Shown in pieces: positions 11,142 to 22,550 of a DNA stretch of 64,000 nt (position 1 is the first letter of the stretch; every line of letters begins with the position of its first letter). A program made the translations under genes and the position numbers. This DNA is from Larimichthys crocea (taxonomy: Eukaryota; Chordata; Actinopteri; Sciaenidae). The notes beneath the pieces are model-generated. The model saw only the letters and a list, made by a program, of their open reading frames with translations. It was not told where the DNA came from and did not search any database. The stretch covers positions 7,284,979 through 7,348,978 of the forward strand of contig NC_040022.1 of assembly GCF_000972845.2 (NCBI RefSeq). Reading direction: 5' to 3'.

Positions 11142-13909
11142 CATCCATAAATGTGAAAGGCTATAGGGTTTGGGCCTTGGAAAAACCATGTATATGCATG
11201 CTGTATCTCCCTGTCCTCTCTCTTCACACCAAGGCCACGTTACAGCCCCATCCGGCCCATAACTTCACTCTGCTGTTCAAGCCTGCTGTGAGGAATTACT
11301 CTGCATGGAGACTATGAAAGAAACCCTCTTAAAAAAATACTTCATCTTCTTTTTTCAAGGTTGGGCACATTCTGTAAGAAATGTAACTTTGGTTCAACAT
11401 GTTTGGTTTCTTGAATTAACTAGAAACAAAACAATATAATATAATAATAACATCTAAAAAAATTTAAAAAATCAAACACATAACCTCAGCAGCTGCACAA
11501 GAAAACAGAATATATTTTATGTGTTGTGTGTATAAAAATCAGATTTTATTCTACTTCACATGGCATTTTGGCTTTCTATTAAAGCATTTTCTTGACATTT
11601 CTTCTTTTGAATTCTTAATAAAATTATAAAAAAACAAATAAAGGTTAATTCATTTAATTAAAGAACGTGGTTAATTTGGTTGCTAGACCAATGAGGTGCT
11701 CTTTTCCAGTGGACGCTGCTTTCTTGATCTGCACCATAATCACACTGGACCCACCTTTGTGTATTTGTGCGCGTACGTGTGTGTGTGTGTCCGTGTTTGT
11801 GTTCGGTTGAAGCAGCTGAGGCATGTGGAGCATGATCGTAAAGGTCTAGAGCCAGGCATGCTGAGATTCATTTCACTGCCATTCAACCGGATAAAATATC
11901 ACAGCAGTTGTGGCCTGCAACAATGTCACAGTGTCTTTTTCTGTACATGTGTGTGAGATTTGTCTCTGTGCGTGTGTTTGTGCCATGGTGTTGTGCATCT
12001 TTTCAGACCAGGCGGGCCTATGGTTTCTGTCTCTGCTATTGTGAGGACACATAACTACACTGCCTTCCTAGTTTTCCATCCCATCTAACACCCCCACCCT
12101 CCTGCCTGGCCCGCCTGTTCCTGCACACAGGGTCACATGGGCGCTGTGGGCGGTTTCACGTCCCATCATTTCCTGTGGCTGGCTGTCGAGGCGGATCAGG
12201 GTGCCACACGAGTCTAATGCTGACGAGCTGAGACAACTCCGCTCTGACTGGGAGGGGTCTACTGGACCGAGCACAATCTGCAACCACCAACCCCCTCCTC
12301 TGCATAGAAACACACACACAGATAAACAAACATACACATATACTGTAGAGAACAAACCACATAGCAACAGTGTAAGCACCACTGTGCACATCTAGTGTGT
12401 ATGCATGCGTAACTGTGTCACTACAGTACAAATATGAGTCATTCCAGAGGGAAAAATAGTGCATTCAAAATCTGGCTGCATTTTCCTGGTGGACATTATG
12501 AATTATTACTGTTGAGAGCATAATAACATAATGATTGCAGGCTTACAAACAAACAAATCCACTGAAGGTATTTCATTTTGGATATCTGGAAGGTGCAGAC
12601 TGTCTAGTTGCCCTGCTACAGGTCAAAAACAACAAAATATGACTGACGATTACAAGAGACAGCACAAGGCCCACGAGCAGATAGACACAAATCAAGTATA
12701 TCCGACGAAGGACGGAAAGAAAAAAGAAACTACAGAGCCACAAAGGCAGTGACAGAGAAGGAATGAGCTGTGTCACTGGAATTCAGCCGAGGCTGGAGGA
12801 CGCAATGGCCTGTTATCTGGACTATGTCACATGTTACACCTGCACACCATCTGTGTGTATGTGTGTAACTGTGAGCATGCGTTTGTGCGTGCGTGTGCTG
12901 ACGTGGACCTGTGTACGTGTGCATGTGCCAACATTTGCATGTGTGAAATCATCATCAAGACATTCGCACGCCGGGGGTGTGCGTGCATGCTCAGAGACAG
13001 ATGTGGTTATATACGATAAAATGCCTGTTAAAAAGAGACAGAGCAAGTGTCGGGATAAAGAGCGGGGGCTGACGAGAAGAGACGGAATGAGAAACAGTTT
13101 GACAGAAACAGGCTAACAGTGTGAAGAGGAAGAGGGCACAGGAGAGACTGACAGACAGAAGAGTTCGAATAATAGATAGAGGTAGTGACAGGGAGTCAAT
13201 GTGATGGTGAGACAATAGACAGACAGACAGTCAGGGGAGAGAGGCGGAGGGAGAGGAACAAGGCAGGCAGGGGGAAACTGTGCTTTTTTGTTCAAAGTTG
13301 TAAAACGGGGCATCCGAAGCTCTTTGCCTGGCCTTACAGCGCTGTTTTATTACTAAACTTGACAGGAGGAATTCTCAAACTGACTTTAATCTACAAAGCA
13401 ATCACCTTTTCACAATAGCAATTCACTGTTATTGATTATTGATTTATTGGCTTGAGGCGAAGGCAGTGCTGAGTGTCTGTATTGATTAGTTTTCACTCTT
13501 TCTGTCACCTCTGAGCCTGTCGTCCCCTGAGTTCAGCTTTTTCAGGCAGTGAACAACACGAACATCCCCACTCTGTTGTGTATGCAGGCCACAACAATGG
13601 TCCTTGCTCCATCCATCTATTTCATACACAGTCAATCGTTTTTTTAAATCATTTAAATTACTTTTACTTTTACTACATAACGTGTCTTCTTGGATTGTCC
13701 AATGCTACAAACCAGAACATTTACAACAGCCTAAGCTATTTTGGAACAGTTGTCCCCAGATTAAATACATATAAAACACAAACAATGTTACACTAAAATG
13801 AAAATTCATGACTACCTCTTACCCTTACAGTCTTTTACAATGCTTTCATCTGATGTTTTAAACAATGAACCAGACTCAGGGCTAAGCAAATTAAAAGAAA
13901 AAGGTTAAA

Positions 13910-14132
13910 AAGGTATGATTAGGGGCGGTCAGTAGCGTAGTGGGTTAAATGGCCGCCCCGTGTGTGGAGGCCACAGTCCTCACTGCAGCTGGCCCCGGTT
14001 CGAATCCGGCATCAGACATTTACTGCGTGTCTCTGCCCCTTGTTTCCTGTCTATCTTCAGCTGTCCTATCATTAAAGTATTAAAAAGGCCAAAAAAATAA
14101 TCTTAAAAAAAAGAAAAGAAGGTATGATTAGG
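13910..14132 (+). mobile_element. tRNA-derived SINE with 14-bp target-site duplication
   Basis: The element body (about 13924-14118) starts with a tRNA-like head. It has an A-box-like segment (TAGCGTAGTGGGT, 13933-13945) and a perfect B box, GGTTCGAATCC, at 13997-14007. These are internal RNA polymerase III promoter elements. The tRNA-unrelated body ends in an A-rich 3' tail. The 14-bp direct repeat AAGGTATGATTAGG occurs at 13910-13923 and again at 14119-14132, exactly flanking head and tail, as target-primed retrotransposition produces. The intact duplication and B box suggest a fairly young insertion. It is not a functional tRNA gene, because the cloverleaf is incomplete and the tail is SINE-like. 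Confidence 0.9.
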
Positions 14133-17100
14133 TTCAGGTAACACCCAGTTAAGGTTATATAGGTGTTGAGTGAATTTGCAAGTCTGGAATGTGCCTCAGT
14201 CTCCAAGCTTCTGCATTAAAATCAGGTACTTGGCAGTAGATGTAATCCTGCAGAAATGTCTGAAATGCCTGTAAACATAACTGCTAAGATGCTGGACTGC
14301 TGAACAGGTAGCTTATACACCTTAGATCTGAACATAAGCACATAACCTAGAAATAGGCCTGAAAGGGTTATATTGGGGAGGGAATGTCTCTTTCCCCTTC
14401 CCTGTCCTGCCAGACTTCATCATCTTGTATGAAAGGATATCCATAACAACAATTTTTTCATATGGGGATCCTGTCCGTCAGACAGAATCCAATCAATGAT
14501 AAATCGCCTAATGTGTATTTATTCAGAGGGCTTTGACCTGAAAATGTCAGAGTAAACACTGTGCAACATTTATAAAACTGCGGATTGATGTTTTATGAAT
14601 TAAAACAGTCCATGCATTGTGCAAGCAGTGAGAATGTGTGTGCAATGTGAAGAGCGACTGGTTGGCCCGAGGGGGACTGGTAGGCCGGGAGAGATTAAAA
14701 CTGCATCTCTCCACCACCTTCTCTGCCCATCCCTCAGCTCTGCTTCTGTTAGAAAACATGAGATCAAGGCACGGTGACCAGTAGCCGCTTCCGAAAAGTG
14801 TCTCATTAATCTGACTGGTTGAAAATGAATGGTGCGGTCTGACACAGCGAGTCGCGGTGACACACTGTACACGCCAACAATCATCACACCGTAGCGTGGC
14901 ATGTGCCAGCCATTTTTAATACAGCTCTTGACAAGCTGAGGATGGAAGAGGAAACGGGAAAAAGCTGCTTTTGCTGTGAAATGTCACGCGCACAACGCAG
15001 AAATGGCAGCAAAGGAGGGTAAAAAACTTCGGGTATGATGTGTGTCATGACATGAAGCTGCACAATATCTTCATCTTTTAAGCAGTTTCCCTGATTATGG
15101 CTTTGGAAGGAAAGCAAGATGGAGATTAGAGAAGCAATGCGAGGAGAGGATGGGGAGTGGTATGTGACTGACAACTAGTTTATTTACTCTGCAGCTTCTC
15201 TTTCACAGTCACTACTCTGTTCTGAGCCACTGAGGGTAACTCAGATTTTTCTTTTCTTTTTTTTTCTTTCACCAAATGTCTCACCTGTATGTTTGACACA
15301 GAAACACACAGATATGGGAAAACATCGACAGTCAAATACTGTCAAATTCCTGGATCCAAAGGGGAACCAAACAGATCAGTTGGTTTGGAGTTTGGCAGGA
15401 ATGTCACAGGAGCACGACCGACTTGGCAGGTATATTCTCAGCAGGGGAAAAACATGGGGAGGGGAAAGTGGGATTTGTGTATCCCAGGGGGATATTGAGG
15501 AGGCTGGAGACGTTGTTGCCATCCTCCTGTGAGATTTCCACTGTGTATTCTGGGACTGTGCCCTTCCTGTGCGCCTCTCACATCCCTAATGGGTGCCAAG
15601 GCCATTATCGACCCATGCATGTGTGTATGTGTGTGTGTATCCCAGACTTTAAGAGCTATTGTTGCCGTGTCTTTTGTACTGATTTTGTGATTAATGACGC
15701 CACAACAAACAGGACAATGGTTTGAAAGAGATTATTATCATACTGCTTTACTTTTCATGGGATTCTCATTCAGGAATTCATCCATCTGCCTGTTTCTCTG
15801 ACCCGGGAAACAGTTTATAACCTGAGAAACCAGGACGGCGTGTAATGAGGTTGGAGGGAAACATATAATATTCATGAGCAACACACTACTGGACCTTGAC
15901 ATGACCTTCAATCCATTGGTCGGGTTAATGTGTGTTTGATTTACTTTGCACTTCAGAGCCCGTGCTTAATACAAATGTCCCTCCTTGCCTGGCCGTGTAG
16001 GCTCTTTGTGCTATTAGAGATCAGGAAAGTAAAGCGTTGATAGAGGAAAAATATGAAATTAGGCTTTATCTGCTGGATGAGAGAAAGGATGAGATCTGGT
16101 TTCAGACCTTTTTTGCTGTGGTATACACTCACTCACTCACAGGATAGAAGGGATTGACTCAGAGTTAAAATTACATCCACACACACACACAGACACTCAC
16201 ATCTATGAAAACATAGGCTGCTGGCTAATCCAGGCTAGTTCCAGCCGGCCTATAGGGGCCTGGTCTAATCCTGTTATCAGGCCCAACAGATGCTGTTGAC
16301 AGAACAATAAGCAGGGGGCCAATATGGCAGCGTGGCCCCGAGGAGGTCATGAGCCAAACTCATCACAGCAGCAGCAGGATCGCTGGCTGGCTAGAGTGAG
16401 CTGGTCTCCACACTGGTCACACACACTGGCTCTCACAGGCTGAGCGCCTGACTGCGACAGTCGTTCACAGTGATTTGTTTTCTGGTATGCAAATCCCATT
16501 TTGCTTTGTCTGCAGTGTCACAGGGTGTAGAGTGTGGCACGTCTAAAGCTGGAAACTGACCTGAAGAATATTCAAAAATAGCCCAGACACTACACATGTA
16601 ACCACTGTCATCCACTAACAGAGTTTTTCTCGAGCCTGGACAGTCAGAGAGGTAAATACATTAGACAACATCATTTTGTATCTGAGCAACCACTAAAATC
16701 CTGCATAGAAATGGATGTTTATCAGCAGCGTGGCTTATTAACTTAACTTATTTACACTGCATATTGTGTGATGAAAATGTGTAGAAACAAGGGTGAAGAG
16801 AATTTTAGGTGAACTGGTGATGTCTGCACTAAAATCAATTATATATTATTATTATGTTATATCAACTGCACACTCTCACAACCGGCAGAACACTACTTTT
16901 TAAATTTTTGTGTTTTTAGGTTTTTATTATGTTACTTCTCTTTTGTCCCAATTTTAGACAAAAAACATGCAAAATCAAACTGGAACTACTGGATTTGAAT
17001 CTACAGACATGAAAGACTGTGATTTGTCTTCCAATTGTCTCAGACCACAGGCTCAAGTCTGACTTGGTGCAATTAGCCATGAGGTCTAAATCCAACTATA

Positions 17101-17434
17101 ATCAGCCCAAATATTTTCATGTAATTCACTCTCCCAGCCATTTCCATTTTGGAACATCAACAAATCTGTACACAGAGTCAAAAAAAGAGCCAAAGTCATG
17201 TACCTTTTTAATGCTAGTTTGGGTCTCTTGGTGCTTTAATAAAGCTGTGAAGTACTCCCTCTATGTCTGTGTGTGTATCTGTGTGTGTCTGTGGTTTCTT
17301 CCAGATCATAGAAGAAAGAGAATGCCTGAGGCTGCTAGCTTTGTGTCTCAACTTCTGCACACCAACAGTCTACTACACATACAATATAATGGCTCAAAGT
17401 AAGACAGATACAGTATAGCATGGCAAACAAGCTC

Positions 17435-17513
<79 letters not shown>

Positions 17514-19039
17514 GTAGATCTGAATCAGAACATTTGGCTGTTAGAGACCAAACCTGAACCAGCCACCCAACCAACCTGTCACCCATAAGCACTCACACAA
17601 TGTGCTGACTCAACCTCCAGCATATACTACAGTCACTCTTTGTTCACCATTGACCAAAAGAGGATGAGGTGCGGGAGCAGAGTGCGAGGAAGGAGGAAAA
17701 CTATCGAGTCGATTGGAAAAATTAAACAGGGGGAAAAGAAAAACCACAGCGGCAATACAATTGCAGTTTTATAACAAGAGGTCTGAGACTGACATTCATC
17801 ATAACCAATAGAAAAGCGAGGTGACGCATACATTCATTAGATGCAACATGCAAGTCAGTCATGCATGAGGGCAGAAATAACAAATGACGTTGGCTATGAT
17901 GATGAGGAAATGTTTTCCTCCACTCTCGCCGACTTTCTGGTTTGTGTCCCAGTTTAACTAAATCCCATTAAAAAGGCTTTCATCTCACTGCACTTCATTA
18001 CTGGCATAAATGCTGCAGCTCACCCCAGAGAGAAGCAGGGATTAGACGCGACGAGCTCATCTAAAATGTTACGCTCTTGAACCCCAGCAGCTTTTTTAAT
18101 AAAGACACTCACTTTAAATTCTCCATATTGGATTATCCAAAGAGACCCTCGAGCACAGAAGGTGTCATGAAGGTCGGGCTTGTTGTGTTACGTATAGGCT
18201 TGGGTGTTCTTGTGTACGATGGCAAACAATGCTCTGGATTTCGACGGCAGAGGTTGCTGCATGTTTCCTTTTTTAAAAAAGAGGATCGGTAGACTGAAAT
18301 GGGAAATGTTGACAAAATCAGGGAAGGGACAGAGGAGAAGAGAGAGAGGGGAAAATAAAGAGGAGCTTTAGAAGCATGGGCGAGAGGAGAGAGGACAGTG
18401 GGGAGGGAGCTTGGCATTGTGTGTGTATGATTGGATGCGATGGGTCAGAGGCTTTCACACGCATTTATGAATGCTTATTTTAAGCAGAGCCCAAGCTGGG
18501 CTAATCTTTACTGCTCGCCTGAATGAGGGTGCTGATTAAAAGCTAATTATACGCTACAGATTTGGCCTCTGGTGAAGACTCCGCTGATTTGACACAGCTT
18601 GGACTCCAGCCTGGGTGCACGCCTGTGGGCTTCAGCTCCAGATAGCCATGCGCGTGTGTCTACAAATCACAGGAGAACAGCATGCATGATGGATACTGTG
18701 AGGATTGTGTTTAGGGCTGCTGTGGAATTTAAGTCCATTTTCAAGTATGGTGTTAAGAACAGTTTTATGATTTGTATATGTTTAATACCCTTTTTCCTAC
18801 TCTATTCTTTTATCCCAGTATATTTTAATACATTTTATTGCACAGCATTTGACAGCTGTTTAGTAGTTACTTTGCGAATTAATACAAAAAACAGCTGCAA
18901 CATTACAATGCCTTCTGCATAATAATGCATGCATAATAATTATTCAATATTATATAACTCAACAGCGGTTATTCAACTGCATTATGGGCTAATTGATAAT
19001 TTAGGATATCCTTTTGTATTTGTAATAATATAATGTTTT
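14133..19039. other. Intronic/noncoding DNA, largely unique, with one long (AC)n
   Basis: No exon is recognised. Unique, non-repetitive blocks at 15780-16090, 16210-16440 and 18440-18620 stand out as candidate conserved noncoding elements. The long (AC)37 tract at 17437-17511 is listed separately. Short CA tracts occur near 16180. Nothing else can be named. Confidence 0.6.
17437..17511. repeat. (AC)37 microsatellite
   Basis: About 74 bases of uninterrupted AC units, the longest dinucleotide array in the window. Confidence 0.97.
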
Positions 19040-19565
19040 TAGAGTGGGTCCCCCATTTTGTTAATGTAACACAGAGGGTTGAGCGCCCACAGGTTTTTCA
19101 AGAGCTGTTTTGAAGCTGGCTAGTTCTGATTCAACCTAAATCTAAATATTGGCAATGATGTGGATCATCGTTGGAGCTGAGGTGGACCAAATGAAGACTG
19201 GGTGCTCAAAAAAGCCATCTGAAGGGGCACACACCTTTCAATCAAAGTGGTCACACGGTTAATTACGCATAACTTTAAGATTTAATATCATTTGAATGGG
19301 CGAGTTAAATAGAAATTCACCCCAATACATTCATAAATGGTGAAATTAGCAATAGAGACCAAAACAGTTTTTTGTATCAGGCTTTAAATACGTTTAGTTC
19401 TGCTGTGAAGTTGGACATTTTAACATGGGGGGTTATGGAGACTGACTTGTTCTTTAGCCAGCCTCAAGTACAACCTGTACAAGTTTAAGGAGCTGCAGTT
19501 TTTTGGCACTTCTGCATAAGCTTCACTCCACATCCACGGAAGTTGCCACTTGGGGTAAACCTGCA
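19040..19565 (+). repeat. Teleost dispersed repeat copy (nonautonomous, class uncertain)
   Basis: The stretch matches, from memory, a repeat common in percomorph genomes. Hallmarks are the segment about rows 19160-19330 (AGCTGAGGTGGAC, then ATTACGCATAACTTTAAG and GTTAAATAGAAATTCACCCC) and the 3' part (GTTGGACATTTTAACATGG, GCCAGCCTCAAGT, GCAGTTTTTTGGCACTTCTG). It has no long open frame and no clear terminal repeats. The class is not assigned and the ends are approximate. Confidence 0.6.
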
Positions 19566-21335
19566 TTTGACCCATCTGGCAGAACATTTTGTAAGACAAA
19601 ACATTCTAAGCAAACAACTCTGTACTATATGTCTGTTATCACTTTGTAGATTTGTTCCTTTTTGTTGAAACTATTTGTGTTCATAATTCCTGAAATTAAT
19701 CCCTAAGTAATTTGTTTACATCTTGCCTTATTGCCTTTTTTCAGCTTCTCTGGAGCTTTGTCTGTGGTCTGAAGTTACTCTGACAACACACGTCAAAGTG
19801 TTAATTACCAGTCTTCTTATACACCTGACACTGTTGCTAATTAGCTTTCAGCCTACAATGGCACTTCTTTGTCGGCGGTATTGCTTGGCAATTGTTTTCA
19901 AGGTTAAATTCCTTTTTTTAATGAAGTTGTTATTTTATTGCCTGACATGACATTTATGTGCATGACAGAAAACAGTTACAAAACCGAAAACAAAACTGTA
20001 CAAAGACAGTTTTATCCTTTTATTTTGGTAGTTTTATAGAGAAGCATTTTAATACATTTACATTTTTGGAAGCATTCTGTTTGCACTGCGTGTTTGCATG
20101 GTGGTTTATACATCTTGTAGCTGACAGTACCAGTATATGTGCATCCAAAGTTTCTTTTCATCTGCCTCTCCTCAGTTTTCTCTCATTCCTTACTTTTTAA
20201 GTCTCAATATCTGACTTATATGTGTGATTGGCTTTGAGTCTTTTCCTTTTCCCTCCTCTAGCTGCCATTCCACTGCTCGATCACACAGACAGGAGAGGGT
20301 TAAAATCTCATATAACTGCAGTGAGGGAGAGAAAACGGAGTGAATCCTTCGCTGCCTGTTAGCATCTTGTCTTTGACATCATTACTACTCCGGCATAGCA
20401 ATGTTCCACGCCTATGACCCTCCCGCAGGAACTAACCTCGGTGAAACACCACAACAACACACGCAGAAAAAAACATGTCTCACAGCCAATTGCCTACAGG
20501 GTGCCTTACGGTCCTTGGCTATTTATGTCTTGGGCAGTGACACAGTCAGTTTGTTCAACTGCTTATTTTCTTACCAACTATGCACTACTAACAGCCAGCA
20601 TTTCAATAAAGTGGCACATAAAAATGCATTAGCTTTTCAGCAGCTGCATTACAGAGATATTTCGTTTGTTCTTTATGAGCTGAGAAATAAAGGATGATGG
20701 TGATGGTAAGAGGAAAAAAGTAGTCGGTTGCTTTTTTTAAGCATCACTTTGAGCCACACCTTGAGATTTAATTTTCCCATGGGTAGCAAGTAAAAAAAAA
20801 AAAAAAGTCTGTCTCATATCTGATGTTGTTATATCAACCAAAGACAGTTTAAAATCTTCTTCTTCTACTACTGGAGAGCAGCAACAGCCTGCAGATGCTC
20901 AGGCACCTTGTCAACAATAGAGGGAGGACAACTCTACATGCTCACCTTCATGTCAAGGACAAGATAATTCACAGCTAGATCACACCTGGTCACTGCCTCC
21001 ATGTGGGTGTTTGTGTATGTGTGCGTTTGTGTGTGTATTTGTTTGAGAGCTGGTGTATGACTGGAGGCATCTTGACAACTCCAACCTTCCCTCTCTAACT
21101 CCCATTTCTTCCTCTCTCTTTCTCCATCTCCCCTCCCCCTTTCCCCCCCCACCTTCCTTGCCTGTCTTTATTATTAGTGGCAGCTAGAGGCAGTGGACCG
21201 GAAAATTCCCATCGAGAAACAAACCCACATCTGCATATTACAGCCCTGTTTCACGTCTGCCATGAGCGAATAAATTAATACATGAATAACAATGAAAATC
21301 ATCCGTGAGTTGCCTCACTCGCTCTCTAAATGCCG

Positions 21336-21336
<1 letters not shown>

Positions 21337-21367
<31 letters not shown>
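21337..21367. repeat. (TG)n microsatellite
   Basis: About 15 uninterrupted TG units. Confidence 0.95.
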
Positions 21368-21370
<3 letters not shown>

Positions 21371-21632
21371 TGTGCATGCTTGTGTGTGTGAGAGTCCGGA
21401 GGAGGTGTAGCTGTCTCTTGGCTATGCTCACCGGGGAACTGCGAGCATTTGCATAAAACCTCTAAGACGTGGCATACCGACAGTACAGTAGGTAAGCTCA
21501 CAAGCCAGGTGGCAACCTGTGTTTGGACACAAACTGATTCAAGTTCAGCTCTGTCCTTAGAAACACCTGTGCAGTGATCATCGTGGGTTTACCTGTGCAG
21601 TGACTGATTTTCCCCCTTTCTTCTTTCCTTGT

Positions 21633-21634
<2 letters not shown>

Positions 21635-21679
<45 letters not shown>

Positions 21680-21687
21680 AATAATAA
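21635..21687. repeat. (AAT)n microsatellite
   Basis: Repeated AAT/ATA triplets, with two TGA-type interruptions towards the right end. Confidence 0.95.
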
Positions 21688-22340
21688 AAAAAGTAATGTA
21701 TAATAATTCTATAACTACATTAAAACAGCATTCTTTAACTTTTTTATCTGTTTTAATTTCATTTCAGTTTTGCCTTAATGATTTTGACTTTAAAAATGTA
21801 TTTGAATTCATTTAGATCTGTTTTTTCTTAGTTGGGTCTTTAAGTCTAACTGAAATAAAATGGCAGAATTTTTATTCTGCAACACTAAATAGAACATATC
21901 TCCTCCTGTAGCCGGACAGCAGCCTGCTAGACATCAAAGAAGCCATAGACATTTAACAATTTCAACAAACGCATTAGTTTCTCTGCTGAAATGTCCTTCT
22001 TATCTCACTCACAAACTTCAACACACATCTCGTCCTACGTCATAGCTTGTTGTACATGCCACCAAACAAATACTCATCTGGGGAAAGTAAACTGCTCACA
22101 TTATTTTTCAGGTTACATGAATAATTAACTGCTCAGCTACAGTACATTTAACAGCTTTAAACGTAACTACAAATATCACTTCAGTCCATTTTGACGTTGG
22201 TGTCACACTGTCTGCACATGACATGTAGGCTACAGCTTTGTCTGCCTTGTCTCTCGTTCCCCTGCTGAAGCTCAGCCTGCCAGCTACTATAAAACTAACA
22301 GGAACATTTTTCTGATATTTCCTTAAAAGTGTCTTTTCTT

Positions 22341-22550
22341 CCATCCATCCATCTTCTGTAACTGCTTATCCTTATCACACCCTGGACAAGTCGCCAGTTC
22401 ATCACTGGGCTGACACACAGAGACAAAACAACCATTCACACTCACATTCACGAATACGGGCACTTTAGAGTCACCAATTAACCTATTAACTGCACATTTA
22501 TGGACTGTGGGACTAAGCCTGGCGAGGACCTGGAGAGAACCCATGCAGAC
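22341..22550 (-). mobile_element. 3' end of a teleost LINE (Rex3/RTE-like) with GATG-repeat tail
   Basis: Read on the minus strand, the copy ends in GATGGATGGATGG (22341-22353), the short tandem tail typical of Rex3-type retrotransposon 3' ends. The body contains the phrases ACAACCATTCACACTCACATT and TTTAGAGTCACCAATTAACC as read on the plus strand, which belong to one of the most widespread interspersed repeats of teleost genomes. It is 5'-truncated to about 210 bases and internally shortened. No coding capacity remains. The element family is named from memory of its hallmark sequence. Confidence 0.65.

Larger units (their letters stand above)
6601..13909. other. Intronic/noncoding DNA with several microsatellites
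   Basis: No exon is recognised. The region holds the simple repeats at 7949-7978, 8105-8163 and 8167-8209 and an A7G17 tract at 11118-11141. A POU-type octamer palindrome lies near 10160-10176. An unusually TAAT-rich unique stretch is at 9540-9640. GT-rich, imperfect tracts occur around 11775-11800 and 12840-12950. Open frames here are interrupted or low in complexity. Confidence 0.6.
19566..22340. other. Noncoding DNA with two microsatellites
   Basis: No exon is recognised. An A-run lies near 20791-20805, a (TG)n array at 21337-21367 and an (ATA)n array at 21635-21687. Open frames in this part are short and show no family resemblance. Confidence 0.6.

Noticed and set aside
13924..14010. tRNA gene
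   Set aside because: The tRNA-like head lacks a closing acceptor stem and continues into a SINE body flanked by a target-site duplication.
17437..17511. CRISPR-like array
   Set aside because: This and the other tandem arrays are plain microsatellites without spacers; the genome is vertebrate.
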